DNA of 64,000 nucleotides from CAYJPV01 sp964372095 (GCA_964372095.1 CAYJPV010000027.1:1-64000), one strand, 5' to 3'; numbered from the stretch's first letter, positions 32,913 through 43,254 are shown. The notes: a model not told the origin generated them from the sequence alone. Translations and numbers: made by a program.

Positions 32913-33428
32913 GTGACCGGGAAAGAGACCGAGGCCAGTCGGCTGGCACAGATTCGGGCCGTTGCGGAACGGGTGGCGCAGTCGCACGGGCTCGAGGTGT
33001 TCGACCTCCAGTTCCGGACGGAATCGCACGGCTGGGTGCTGCGCGTATTCCTCGACAAACCCGGCACGGGCGTAGTGCCCGGCAAGGCCGGGTCGGCCCT
33101 GGTGGATGGCGTCACGATCCAGGACTGCCAGCGGGTCAGCCTGGATCTGGGCACCCTGCTGGACGTCGAAGACGCGGTAGGGCATCACTACACCCTCGAG
33201 GTGTCGTCGCCTGGTCTGGACCGGCCGCTCCGGGGCGCTGAGGACTACGTGCGGTTCAACGGATGCCTCGCAAAGATCGTGCTGACGGAAGCCGTGGACG
33301 GCGTGAAACACGTGGCGGGCCGGCTGAAGGGGCTTGAAGACGGAAACGTGGTGGTGGCCGACGGTAAACGAATCCGGCGGATTCCCCTGGCCCTCATCGC
33401 GCGCGCCAGGTTGGATGTGGAGTTCTAA
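32913..33428 (+). CDS. rimP: Ribosome maturation factor RimP
   Basis: A 171-aa 30S assembly factor. It has an N-terminal alpha/beta domain (LEVFDLQFRTESHGWVLRVF), the LDLGTLLDVED...YTLEVSSPGLDRPL block characteristic of RimP and a C-terminal Sm-like barrel (RIRRIPLALIARARL). An insertion rich in Gly/Val (GTGVVPGKAGSAL) interrupts the N domain. The start is the GTG at 32913 after GGGGGAGGG; this gives the expected length. nusA begins immediately after its TAA. Confidence 0.9.
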   Translation: MTGKETEASRLAQIRAVAERVAQSHGLEVFDLQFRTESHGWVLRVFLDKPGTGVVPGKAGSALVDGVTIQDCQRVSLDLGTLLDVEDAVGHHYTLEVSSPGLDRPLRGAEDYVRFNGCLAKIVLTEAVDGVKHVAGRLKGLEDGNVVVADGKRIRRIPLALIARARLDVEF

Positions 33429-34769
<1,341 letters not shown>

Positions 34770-34814
34770 CGATCCGGAAACCGGGGCTAGCAGGTCACCC
34801 ACTCGAGGTCAGCG

Positions 34815-37772
34815 TTGTCAACCGTTCGGATTTACAGGATCGCGGAATTGCTCGGCACCACGAGCCAGGAAATCGTCGCACTGCTGAAGCGCGACCATGG
34901 CATCGAGGTCAAGAGCGCGTCGAGCACGGTTGAGGAGATCGTCGCCCGCCAGTTCGTGGATCGCCTGGCGAAGAAGCGCAACGTGACCCTGCCGTCGGGG
35001 GATATCTTCGCCGAGGGCGCCGCCGCCAAGGTGAAGAAGCCGGGCACGGCCAAGAAGGCCGAGCCACCGCCCCCGGTGAAGCCGTCGTTGCCGCCGCCGC
35101 GGCTGGTCAAGGCCGCCAAGCCCGTGCCGCACGCCGAACCGGCCGAGCCAGCAGCCGACATCGAGAGCGAACACCCGCCGACCGAGATCGAGGCACCCGA
35201 GCCCCTCACGGCGGACAGCGCCCCCGTGGCCGAGCAGCCGGTCGTCGTGGAAGAACCAGGGCCCGAACCTGTCACGGCCGTCGAGCCACCGCCCGCCGCC
35301 GTTGCGGCGCCCGCGGTCGAGGCCCAGCCCCCCGCGGCTGAAGACGCGCACGCGCCGAAGGCGCCCGAGCTGCGCGAACCCGCCGCCGTGCAGGCCGAAG
35401 CGCAGCCTGTCGCTGTCGCCGAGCCCGTCGCACCGGTCTCCGTCACGGCGACGGCTCCCGAGCCGGCGGCCGAGCCCCCGGCGGCCGAACCGACGGCTGC
35501 GGCGGCCCCCGCACCTCCCGTGGCACCCACCGTGCGGACAGGCATGCCGACACCCACCGGCCGGGTGGCGCCGTCGAAACTCCGGCTGCGCGTGGAAGAT
35601 GCCCAGCCGGCAGGCCAGCGTCCCGTGGCACGCCCCACGGCTCCGGCCACCGCAGGGCTGACCCGGCCCGGCATCGCGCGGCCGACGCCGCCAACGCCGA
35701 TGGCGCGACCGCCCGTGGCCGGCAGGCCTCTGCCGCCGCGGCCGGCCACGCCCGCAGGCAGACCGCCGGTGTCCGGCGGCCCGCGCCCGCTGCCGTCGCA
35801 GCCGGTGCGGCCGGGCTACCCCGGCATGCCTTCGTCCGCCCGTCCGGGCGGACCGGGCGGACAGCTGCCGGCGCGCCCGGCGGTTGGCCGTGCGGCACCA
35901 CCTCCCCGTTCCGGACAGCGTCCGGCTGGCCGCTCGACGCGCCGCCCGGATGGCGGACGTGCGTCCGCACCCGCGGCATTCACTCCGGCGGAGCCGCCGC
36001 CCGTTACCCGAAGCATCACGTTGGCCGAAGGCATGACCGTCAAGGACCTGTCCGAGAAGCTCGACGTCCGCGCCAAGGACATCCTGAAGAAGCTGCTCGA
36101 TCGCCGCATCATGATGACGATCAACACGACGCTCGACACCGAAACGGCGACCTGGATCGCCCGGGAATTCGGCGCCGAGGTCCAGATGCGCAGCTTTGAA
36201 GAAGAACTGCTGGAAGTGGGCACGGAAGACAGCCATCCCGAAGACCAGGTGCTGCGCGCCCCGGTCGTGACGGTGATGGGCCACGTCGATCACGGCAAGA
36301 CCACGCTGCTCGACGCCATCCGCGAGACCAAGGTCGCCGAACGTGAAGCCGGCGGCATCACGCAGCATATCGGGGCCTACCAGGTCACCGTCAACAAACG
36401 GGCGGTGGTCTTCCTCGACACGCCTGGCCACGAAGCGTTCACGCTGATGCGCGCCCGCGGCGCCCGGGTGACCGACATCGTAGTGCTGGTCGTTGCGGCC
36501 GACGACGGCGTCATGCCCCAGACACGCGAGGCTATCGACCACGCCCGGGCGGCTGGCGTGCCGATCATCGTCGCGGTCAACAAGATCGACAAGCCCGAAG
36601 CGAATCCCGATCGGGTGATGCAGGCCCTGACCGAACTGAACCTGATGCCCGAGCAGTGGGGCGGCACGACCGTCACCGTGCCGGTCTCGGCCAAGAAACG
36701 TCAGAACATCGAACTGCTGCTCGAGATGATCCTGCTGGTCTCCGACATCGGCGAGCTGAAAGCGAACCCGAAGCTGCCGGGCCAGGGCACGGTGCTGGAA
36801 GCCAAGCTGGACAAAGGACGCGGCCCCGTGGCGACCGTCCTGATCCAGAACGGAACCCTGCGTGTCGGCGATGCGATCATCGCCGGACCGGTCATCGGCA
36901 AGGTCCGGGCGCTGATCGACGACCGCGGCCGGCAAGTCAAGGTGGCACCGCCGTCGACGCCGGTCGAGGTGCTCGGGCTGGCGGCGCTGCCCCAGCCCGG
37001 CGACTCGTTCCAGGTGATCACCGACCAGGCCAAGGCGCGTCAGGTGGTGACGTTCCGCCAGTCCCAGGCCAAGGAGAAGGCGCTCGGCGCCAAAGGATCC
37101 CGCCTGACGCTCGAGTCGCTGCAGCAGCAGATCGCCGAAGGCAGCATCAAGGAGCTGCCGATCGTCGTGAAGGCCGATGTGCAGGGCTCGGCCGAGGTGC
37201 TGGCCGACACGCTGGCCAAGTTGTCCGATGACAAGGTCAAGGTCCGGATCATCCACTCCGGCGTCGGCGCGATCAACGAATCGGACGTGCTGCTCGCCTC
37301 GGCGTCCAACGCCGTGGTGATCGGCTTCAACGTCCGCCCGGACCGCAACGCGTCGGAACTGTCGGAACGCGAGCACGTCGAGGTCCGGCTCCACTCGGTC
37401 ATCTACAACGTCATCGACGAGATGAAGAAGGCGATGGCCGGCATGCTGGACCCGACGTTCCGCGAGGTGCGGCTGGGTTCCGCAGAGGTGCGCGACACGT
37501 TCCGCGTCCCGAAGGCCGGCGTCATTGCCGGATGCATGGTGACCGATGGCCGCATCGCACGCACGGGCGACATCAAGGCGCGCCTGCTGCGCGACCATGT
37601 CGTGGTGTTTGAAGGCAAGATCAGTTCGCTGCGCCGGTTCAAGGACGACGTCAGCGAGGTGAAGTCCGGGTTCGAGTGCGGCATCGGCTTCGAGCGGTTC
37701 AACGACATCAAGGTCGGTGACGTCATCGAGGCGTTCGTCATCGAAAAGGTGGCGCCGGCGACGCCGGCCTAA
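34815..37772 (+). CDS. infB: Translation initiation factor IF-2
   Basis: A 985-aa initiation GTPase. It has an N-terminal IF2_N motif (VRIYRIAELLGTTSQEIV), then about 320 residues of Pro/Ala/Glu and Pro/Arg-rich linker (~75-395). A second IF2_N-like unit (TVKDLSEKLDVRAKDILKKL) and the G domain follow: G1 GHVDHGKTTLLD, G3 DTPGHEAF, G4 NKID, then domains II-IV. The only start that keeps the N-terminal motif is a TTG at 34815, with GAGG six bases upstream. Confidence 0.95.
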   Translation: MSTVRIYRIAELLGTTSQEIVALLKRDHGIEVKSASSTVEEIVARQFVDRLAKKRNVTLPSGDIFAEGAAAKVKKPGTAKKAEPPPPVKPSLPPPRLVKAAKPVPHAEPAEPAADIESEHPPTEIEAPEPLTADSAPVAEQPVVVEEPGPEPVTAVEPPPAAVAAPAVEAQPPAAEDAHAPKAPELREPAAVQAEAQPVAVAEPVAPVSVTATAPEPAAEPPAAEPTAAAAPAPPVAPTVRTGMPTPTGRVAPSKLRLRVEDAQPAGQRPVARPTAPATAGLTRPGIARPTPPTPMARPPVAGRPLPPRPATPAGRPPVSGGPRPLPSQPVRPGYPGMPSSARPGGPGGQLPARPAVGRAAPPPRSGQRPAGRSTRRPDGGRASAPAAFTPAEPPPVTRSITLAEGMTVKDLSEKLDVRAKDILKKLLDRRIMMTINTTLDTETATWIAREFGAEVQMRSFEEELLEVGTEDSHPEDQVLRAPVVTVMGHVDHGKTTLLDAIRETKVAEREAGGITQHIGAYQVTVNKRAVVFLDTPGHEAFTLMRARGARVTDIVVLVVAADDGVMPQTREAIDHARAAGVPIIVAVNKIDKPEANPDRVMQALTELNLMPEQWGGTTVTVPVSAKKRQNIELLLEMILLVSDIGELKANPKLPGQGTVLEAKLDKGRGPVATVLIQNGTLRVGDAIIAGPVIGKVRALIDDRGRQVKVAPPSTPVEVLGLAALPQPGDSFQVITDQAKARQVVTFRQSQAKEKALGAKGSRLTLESLQQQIAEGSIKELPIVVKADVQGSAEVLADTLAKLSDDKVKVRIIHSGVGAINESDVLLASASNAVVIGFNVRPDRNASELSEREHVEVRLHSVIYNVIDEMKKAMAGMLDPTFREVRLGSAEVRDTFRVPKAGVIAGCMVTDGRIARTGDIKARLLRDHVVVFEGKISSLRRFKDDVSEVKSGFECGIGFERFNDIKVGDVIEAFVIEKVAPATPA

Positions 37773-37802
37773 CGGCCAGCCGGCGCGGGCCAGGGTCTCT
37801 GC

Positions 37803-38084
37803 ATGGTCGTCGCGCTGCTGTCGATCGAGATGTACCTGCCGGGCTGCCGGTCGCTCAAGGACAAACGCATGGTCCTGCGCCGGGTGAAAGACCGCCTGGC
37901 CAAGTTCAACGTTGCGGTGGCCGAGGTCGAACACCAGGACCTCTGGCAGCGGGCCGGCCTCGGGCTGGTCACCGTGGCGACATCCGACGAACACGCCGAT
38001 CGCGAGTTGGCGGCGGCGCTCAACGAGATCGAACGCGTGGAACCGGGCTTGGTCACGCGCACCGAGGTGCAGTTCCTCAGGTAG
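37803..38084 (+). CDS. DUF503 (YlxP-like) protein
   Basis: A 93-aa protein of the DUF503/YlxP family, found in many nusA-infB-rbfA operons. The family pattern is clear: MYLPGCRSLKDKRMVLRRVKDRLAKFNVAVAEVE then VTVATSDEHADREL. It is a small alpha/beta (ferredoxin-like) fold, probably RNA- or ribosome-associated. It sits between infB and rbfA. Confidence 0.9.
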   Translation: MVVALLSIEMYLPGCRSLKDKRMVLRRVKDRLAKFNVAVAEVEHQDLWQRAGLGLVTVATSDEHADRELAAALNEIERVEPGLVTRTEVQFLR

Positions 38085-38089
38085 GACGC

Positions 38090-38491
38090 ATGGCACAGGG
38101 ATTCCGGCCCGATCGGCTGGCCGACCAGATCCGATCGGAAATCAGCGAACTGCTCGCCCGCGAGGTGCACGACCCCGGCGTCGGGTTCATCACCGTCACC
38201 CGTGTGCAGGTCACCACAGACCTGCAGATCGCCCACATCTACTACACGACCATGGCCGACGAGGCCGCCCGGAAGCAGACCACCAAGGCCCTCGCGCGGG
38301 TGCTGCCGTTCCTGCGCCGGCAGCTGGCCGGCCGGCTCCGCCTGCGTCGTGTGCCCGAACTGGACTTTCGATTCGACCGGTCCGTCGAGCACCAGGACCG
38401 CGTCGAGCGCCTGATCCACGAAATCCAGGAAGAACGGGCCGCCCGAACCGAGGACCCCAGCACGGATGAACCCCAGTCAGAACCAGAATAA
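38090..38491 (+). CDS. rbfA: Ribosome-binding factor A
   Basis: A 133-aa KH-type protein needed for late 30S maturation and 16S 5'-end processing. Matches: FRPDRLADQIRSEISELL, then VTRVQVTTDLQIAHIYYTTM and a C-terminal RVPELDFRFDRSVEHQDRVERLI. The tail (RAARTEDPSTDEPQSEPE) is acidic and disordered. Its last 26 bases overlap nrnA. Confidence 0.93.
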   Translation: MAQGFRPDRLADQIRSEISELLAREVHDPGVGFITVTRVQVTTDLQIAHIYYTTMADEAARKQTTKALARVLPFLRRQLAGRLRLRRVPELDFRFDRSVEHQDRVERLIHEIQEERAARTEDPSTDEPQSEPE

Positions 38492-39473
38492 GCGCGCGTT
38501 GATCGACCAGGTGTGCGAGGCCATCCGCCGGGCCGATCGTTTCATCGTCACCTCCCACGTCAGGCCGGACGGCGACGCGATCGGATCCTCAGTGGCCATG
38601 GCTCTGGCGCTCCGCGCCTTGGGCAAGTCGGCCCGGGTCGTGATGCGGGACCACCTGCCCGATCCCTATCCCGACTTCCCCGCGGTGGGCGACGTCGAAC
38701 ACCTCGACGCGGTGGCGGACGATGGCGCCACCGTGATCGTCATGGAATGCGGGGATCTGGAGCGGACCGGCGTGAGCGGCCTGGAACGTCACCCCGTCAT
38801 CAACATCGACCACCACCCTGGCAACACCGGATTCGGAGAGGTCCGCTGGTTCGACGGCACGGCGGCGGCCTGTGCCGAGATGGTATTCGACGTCATCGAG
38901 GCACTCGGCGTCGCGGTGTCCCGGGACATGGCGATGCACCTCTACGTGGCGATCGTCACCGACACCGGATCGTTCCGGTACCCCGGGGTCTCGCCCCGCA
39001 CGTTCGAGACGTGCGGGCGGCTGGTGCAGGCCGGGGCCGACCCGGTCGCCGTGTCTCGCCTGCTGTACGACGGCCACTCGCTCGGGCGCCTGAGACTGCA
39101 GGCCGCCGTGCTGCAGACGCTGGCCATCCATCACGGCGGCACGATTGCCACGCTGTCGGTCACCCCGGACACCATCGAAGCCGCCGGCGCAACGCCCGAG
39201 GACACCGACGGTCTGATCAACATCCCCCTGATGGTGCGCCACCTCAACGCGGTCGCCTTCTTCAAGCAGGCCGACGGCGGGCAGTACCGTGTCAGCTTGC
39301 GGTCCAAAGGCTCGATCGACGTCGGCCATATCGCCCGCGAATTCGGGGGCGGCGGCCACCGCAACGCCTCGGGCTGCACGCTCACCGGCGCACTGGACGA
39401 CGTCCGGGCGCGCGTCCTCGAACGCCTGACCGCCGAGGTGTCCGCTTCCGCTGCCCCGGCACGCCGTGGATGA
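38466..39473 (+). CDS. nrnA: Bifunctional oligoribonuclease / PAP phosphatase, DHH family
   Basis: A 335-aa DHH-DHHA1 phosphoesterase degrading short RNA (nanoRNA) and 3'-phosphoadenosine 5'-phosphate. Motif I is VRPDGDAIGS, motif III is the DHH in NIDHHPGNTGFG, and the C-terminal DHHA1 motif is GGGGHRNASG. The usual motif II Asp position reads VIVMECGDLERTG, a Glu in place of Asp. The start overlaps rbfA by 26 bases and the end overlaps truB by eight, so the three are coupled. Confidence 0.9.
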   Translation: MNPSQNQNKRALIDQVCEAIRRADRFIVTSHVRPDGDAIGSSVAMALALRALGKSARVVMRDHLPDPYPDFPAVGDVEHLDAVADDGATVIVMECGDLERTGVSGLERHPVINIDHHPGNTGFGEVRWFDGTAAACAEMVFDVIEALGVAVSRDMAMHLYVAIVTDTGSFRYPGVSPRTFETCGRLVQAGADPVAVSRLLYDGHSLGRLRLQAAVLQTLAIHHGGTIATLSVTPDTIEAAGATPEDTDGLINIPLMVRHLNAVAFFKQADGGQYRVSLRSKGSIDVGHIAREFGGGGHRNASGCTLTGALDDVRARVLERLTAEVSASAAPARRG

Positions 39474-40371
39474 CCTGCGCGGCGGCGTGCTCGTCGTGGA
39501 CAAGCCGGCCGGACTCACCTCGCACGACGTGGTGCATGTCGTCCGCCGCGCGCTGGGGCGCCCCCGCGTCGGACACACTGGCACCCTCGATCCGTTTGCC
39601 ACGGGCGTCCTGCCCCTGGTAATCGGCAAGGCCACGCGACTCGCCCAGTTCTACGCCGGGGCGGACAAGGAGTACGTGGCCCGGATTGCCTTCGGCTGGG
39701 CCACCGACACGTACGACGGCACCGGTGAGCGGACGATGTGTCCCGCTCCGGCGGAGGCCATGCCGGGCCCGGACGCCATCGCCACGGCCCTCCAGAGCTT
39801 CGTCGGCCCGCACGACCAGGTGCCACCGCCGTACTCGGCCAAAAAAACCGGCGGCACCCCGGCGTACGAACGGGCGCGACGGGGCCAGCTCGTGGAACTG
39901 CCGCCGGTCCGCGTGACGGCCCATGCGCTCGCCATCACCGCGACCGGCGCGGATTGGGTGACCGTGCAGGTCCATTGCGCTGCCGGCTACTACGTGCGGT
40001 CTCTGGCCCACGACCTGGGCCGGTTGCTGGGCGTCGGCGCGCACCTGACCGATCTTCGGCGCGTACGCAGCGGTGTCTTCACCCTGGAACAGAGCATCGG
40101 TCTGGAGCCGGTCCTGCGGGACCCTGGCGTGGCCCTGACGCGCCTGGTGCCCCTGGAAGGCCTTCTGACCCACCTTCCCGGCCTGGCGGTCACCGAAGAA
40201 GGCCTGGCGTGGATCCGCCACGGACGGCCGCTCGGGCCGTCCCAGCTGGCAGGTCCGGCGCCGCCGGCGGGAGCCGATCCGGTGCGGTTGCTCGACCCGG
40301 ACGGACGGCTCGTCGCGGTGGGAACCCGGCAGGCGGGCGGGTTTTTGCATCCGGGGCTCGTACTGGTCTAA
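39466..40371 (+). CDS. truB: tRNA pseudouridine(55) synthase
   Basis: A 301-aa enzyme making pseudouridine 55 in the T-loop of tRNAs. The first motif LVVDKPAGLTSHDVV and the catalytic block GHTGTLDPFATGVL (with the active Asp), ATRLAQFYAGADKEY, PPPYSAKKTGGTPAYERAR and GYYVRSLAHDLG are all present; a C-terminal PUA-like region follows. It starts with GTG at 39466, inside the end of nrnA. Its 3' end holds the rpsO promoter. Confidence 0.94.
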   Translation: MDDLRGGVLVVDKPAGLTSHDVVHVVRRALGRPRVGHTGTLDPFATGVLPLVIGKATRLAQFYAGADKEYVARIAFGWATDTYDGTGERTMCPAPAEAMPGPDAIATALQSFVGPHDQVPPPYSAKKTGGTPAYERARRGQLVELPPVRVTAHALAITATGADWVTVQVHCAAGYYVRSLAHDLGRLLGVGAHLTDLRRVRSGVFTLEQSIGLEPVLRDPGVALTRLVPLEGLLTHLPGLAVTEEGLAWIRHGRPLGPSQLAGPAPPAGADPVRLLDPDGRLVAVGTRQAGGFLHPGLVLV

Positions 40372-40374
40372 AAT
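40345..40374 (+). promoter_or_regulatory. rpsO promoter in the end of truB
   Basis: TTGCAT (40345-40350), 18-bp spacer, TAAAAT (40369-40374, overlapping the truB stop). Confidence 0.6.
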
Positions 40375-40422
40375 ATTGAGTTTGCAGGCGTAACGGGAGC
40401 CGACTCTACGGCCCCGTCTTGA

Positions 40423-40477
40423 ACGCACGGCGGTCTCGGCCCACCCTGATGGTGGCGTGCTGGGCCGTGCGTGGAGG
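40423..40477 (+). promoter_or_regulatory. Folded rpsO leader adjoining the Shine-Dalgarno (candidate S15 autoregulatory site)
   Basis: A perfect nine-base stem pairs ACGCACGGC (40423-40431) with GCCGTGCGT (40464-40472). The 3' arm ends exactly where the Shine-Dalgarno GGAGG (40473-40477) begins. Inside it lies a second hairpin CCACC-CTGAT-GGTGG (40441-40455). S15 represses its own translation through leader structures in several bacteria, so this is a likely binding site, though no known fold is matched exactly. Confidence 0.5.
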
Positions 40478-40485
40478 AACCCAAC

Positions 40486-40755
40486 GTGGCAATGACGAAG
40501 GATCGCAAGACCGAACTCATCGAGTCGTACAAGACTCATGACGGAGACACAGGCTCACCGGAAGTGCAGATCGCCCTTCTGAGCGAGCGCATCACCTACC
40601 TGACCGAGCATTTCAAAACGCACGCCAAGGACCACCACTCCCGGCGCGGCCTGTTGATGCTGGTCGGCCAGCGCCGCCGCCTGCTGGACTACGTCAAGCA
40701 GAAGGACCACGCGCGATACGCGTCGGTCATTCAGCGACTCGGCATCCGCAAGTAG
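40486..40755 (+). CDS. rpsO: 30S ribosomal protein S15 (uS15)
   Basis: An 89-aa primary 16S rRNA-binding protein, exactly the usual length. Hallmarks: TGSPEVQIALLSERITYLTEH, the KDHHSRRGLLMLVGQRRRLLDYVK core and RYASVIQRLGIRK end. GTG at 40486 (eight bases after GGAGG) is preferred over the ATG two codons later. Confidence 0.96.
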   Translation: MAMTKDRKTELIESYKTHDGDTGSPEVQIALLSERITYLTEHFKTHAKDHHSRRGLLMLVGQRRRLLDYVKQKDHARYASVIQRLGIRK

Positions 40756-40778
40756 CTTCGAACCGCCGCGCTGCCACG

Positions 40779-40898
40779 GGCCGGCCCGACGCCGGCCTGG
40801 CGGCGACGGCCGGAAAGGCCGCGAGTGGCACCGCTCACGAACGACTCTCCCCGGAACTGCGGGAACACCCGCGAGGTGTAGCGCGCGGCAGTTCGGGG
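40779..40898 (+). promoter_or_regulatory. Hairpins between rpsO and pnp (candidate processing/autoregulation region)
   Basis: Within the 203-base gap, GGCCGGC-CCGAC-GCCGGCC (40779-40797) forms a perfect seven-base stem. Further on, CCCCGGAACTGC (40849-40860) pairs with GCAGTTCGGGG (40888-40898) with one bulged base, enclosing ACACC-CGCGA-GGTGT. TTT follows the second. In E. coli the pnp leader stem is cut by RNase III and degraded by PNPase; this long stem-loop is a candidate equivalent, or an rpsO terminator allowing readthrough. Confidence 0.45.
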
Positions 40899-40958
40899 TT
40901 TCGCACTCCACGACCGCATACCCGGGACGGTATTGACCCGGGCGCAGGGGCAAGCATC

Positions 40959-43166
40959 ATGCACACGAAAGAAATCGTTGTCGGCAACAAGACGTTGTCG
41001 ATCGAAACCGGGCGCCTGGCCAAGCAGGCCAGCGGCTCGGTTTTCGTCCGCTACGGTGACACCGTCGTCCTCGTGACCGCGTGCGCCGCCACCAATGCGC
41101 GGGAGGGAATCGACTTCCTGCCGCTCACGGTAGATTACCGCGAGTACGCCTACGCGTCGGGCCGTATTCCCGGCGGCTTCTTCAAACGCGAAGGCAAGGC
41201 GACCGAGAAGGAGACCCTGACCAGCCGCATGATCGACCGGCCGCTGCGTCCCCTGTTCCCGTCCGGCTGGCACTACGAGACGCAGGTCATCGCCATGGTG
41301 ATGTCTGCCGACACGGATTTCGACCCGGATGTGATCGCCATCACGGGCGCGTCCGCCGCGCTGGCCCTCTCGGAGATCCCTGTCGAGAAGACCATCGCCG
41401 GCGTCCGGGTCGGCATGGTGGACGGCGAGTTCGTCATCAACCCGACCCACGAACAGCGTACCCGCAGCCTGCTGGATATCATCGTAGCCGGCTCGAAAGA
41501 CGGCCTGGTGATGGTTGAAGCCGGCGCGAAGCAGGTGTCGGAAGACGACGTCGTCCGGGCCCTGGAAGCCGGGCACGCCGCCATCAAGACGATCGTGGCG
41601 GGGATCGACGACCTCGCGCGCGAAGCCGGCAAGAACAAACGTGCCGCAGCCCCCAAGCAGGTGGCGGCCGACGTGCGCCGTGCCGTCGAGGAGAAGGCCT
41701 ACGGTCCCCTCGCCGAGGCGATGCGCATCAAGGACAAGCTCGAGAACTACGGCCGCGTGGACCAGGTGCTGGCCGAGTTGGTGGCCTCGTTCCCTGAGAC
41801 CGAGCCCGAACGGCGCAGTGACGCCAAGGCCGTGTTCAAGGAACTGAAAGAGAAGGTCATGCGCGACGAGATCCTCGAGCGCGGCGTGCGCCTCGACGGC
41901 CGCGCGTTCGACGAGATCCGTCCGATCTGGTGTCAGGTGGGCGTGCTGCCGCGCACACACGGGTCCGCCGTCTTCACCCGCGGCGAAACCCAGGCCCTCG
42001 TCACGGCGACGCTCGGCACGTCGGACGATCAGCAGAAGATCGAAACCGTCGACGGCGAGCACTACAAGCGCTTCCTCCTGCACTACAACTTCCCGCCGTT
42101 CTCGGTGGGTGAAGTGCAGTTCATGCGTGGACCCGGCCGTCGCGAGATCGGCCACGGGGCTCTGGCTGAGCGCGCGCTGACGCCGGTCGTCCCTGCCGAA
42201 GACGCGTTCCCGTACACGGTCCGCGTGGTGTCGGACATCCTCGAGTCGAACGGCTCGTCGTCGATGGCGAGTGTCTGCGGCGGCACCCTCGCCATGATGG
42301 ACGCTGGCGTGCCCCTCCAGGCCCCGGTGGCCGGCATTGCCATGGGCCTCGTCATGGACGAGTCCACGGGCAAGTTCGCCGTGCTGACGGACATTGCCGG
42401 CGCCGAAGACCATTACGGCGACATGGATTTCAAGGTCGCGGGCACGGACACGGGCATCACCGCCCTGCAAATGGACATCAAGGTCAGTGGCATCACGATG
42501 GATGTCATGCGCCAGGCGCTGGCGCAGGCGCGCGCCGGACGTATCCAGATCCTGGGCACGATGGCCGAGACGCTGCCGGCCGTCCGGTCCAGCATCTCGT
42601 CGTTCGCCCCCCGCATCGTCACCATCAAGATCCCCGTCGACAAGATCCGCGACGTCATCGGACCCGGCGGCAAGATGATCCGCAGCATCATCGAACGGAC
42701 CGGCGTCAAGATCGACGTGGAAGACGACGGTCACGTGAACGTGGCGTCAGCGGATGAGGCGGCGGCCAAGAAGGCCATCGCCATCATCCAGGAACTGACG
42801 GCCACGGCCGAACTGAACAAGACCTACCTCGGCAAGGTCCAGCGCATCACGGACTTCGGCGCCTTCGTCGAGATCATGCCTGGCACCGACGGCCTGCTGC
42901 ACGTCTCGGAGATCGCCCGCCACCGCGTCCAGGACGTGCGGGACGAACTGGCCGAAGGCGAGCAGGTGATGGTGAAGGTCATCAACATCGACCCGTCCGG
43001 CAAGATTCGTCTGAGCCGCAAGGCGCTGCTGGAAGAGACCGAGGGCGGCGAGGCGCCGGCTGAAGGACAGGAGCCGGGACCGGAGGGTGCCCCGCGGGAA
43101 CACGCGCCGCGTGACCGCGGCCCGCGCCCCGGCGGGCGTCCGCCCGGACGCGACCGTCGCAGGTAA
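40959..43166 (+). CDS. pnp: Polyribonucleotide nucleotidyltransferase (PNPase)
   Basis: A 735-aa 3'-5' phosphorolytic exoribonuclease. Two RNase PH domains are separated by the helical linker: first core FVRYGDTVVLVTACAATNAR and FFKREGKATEKETLTSRMIDRPLRPLF; second core LPRTHGSAVFTRGETQALV and NGSSSMASVCGGTLAMMDAG. A KH domain (IRDVIGPGGKMIRSIIERTG) and an S1 domain (ITDFGAFVEIMPGTDGLLHVSEIA) follow, then a Glu/Pro/Arg-rich disordered tail (PRDRGPRPGGRPPGRDRRR). It is the degradosome-type RNA turnover enzyme, downstream of rpsO as in many bacteria. Confidence 0.96.
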   Translation: MHTKEIVVGNKTLSIETGRLAKQASGSVFVRYGDTVVLVTACAATNAREGIDFLPLTVDYREYAYASGRIPGGFFKREGKATEKETLTSRMIDRPLRPLFPSGWHYETQVIAMVMSADTDFDPDVIAITGASAALALSEIPVEKTIAGVRVGMVDGEFVINPTHEQRTRSLLDIIVAGSKDGLVMVEAGAKQVSEDDVVRALEAGHAAIKTIVAGIDDLAREAGKNKRAAAPKQVAADVRRAVEEKAYGPLAEAMRIKDKLENYGRVDQVLAELVASFPETEPERRSDAKAVFKELKEKVMRDEILERGVRLDGRAFDEIRPIWCQVGVLPRTHGSAVFTRGETQALVTATLGTSDDQQKIETVDGEHYKRFLLHYNFPPFSVGEVQFMRGPGRREIGHGALAERALTPVVPAEDAFPYTVRVVSDILESNGSSSMASVCGGTLAMMDAGVPLQAPVAGIAMGLVMDESTGKFAVLTDIAGAEDHYGDMDFKVAGTDTGITALQMDIKVSGITMDVMRQALAQARAGRIQILGTMAETLPAVRSSISSFAPRIVTIKIPVDKIRDVIGPGGKMIRSIIERTGVKIDVEDDGHVNVASADEAAAKKAIAIIQELTATAELNKTYLGKVQRITDFGAFVEIMPGTDGLLHVSEIARHRVQDVRDELAEGEQVMVKVINIDPSGKIRLSRKALLEETEGGEAPAEGQEPGPEGAPREHAPRDRGPRPGGRPPGRDRRR

Positions 43167-43169
43167 GGC

Positions 43170-43198
43170 TTGGTGCAGCGGGTCGGAGCCGGTAAGAT
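43170..43198 (+). promoter_or_regulatory. Promoter of the cupredoxin-like gene
   Basis: TTGGTG (43170-43175), 17-bp spacer, TAAGAT (43193-43198), four bases after the pnp stop. Confidence 0.5.
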
Positions 43199-43254
43199 CC
43201 AGAAGGTGGCCGTCGGTGGCCGCCCGGGCGTCTGAACGAGAAAGGACGATCCCC

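Noticed and set aside
34818..38096. A 1092-codon open frame antisense to infB and its neighbours
   Set aside because: It is the shadow of GC-rich codon use in infB; infB has complete family motifs, while the antisense product is compositionally odd and matches nothing.
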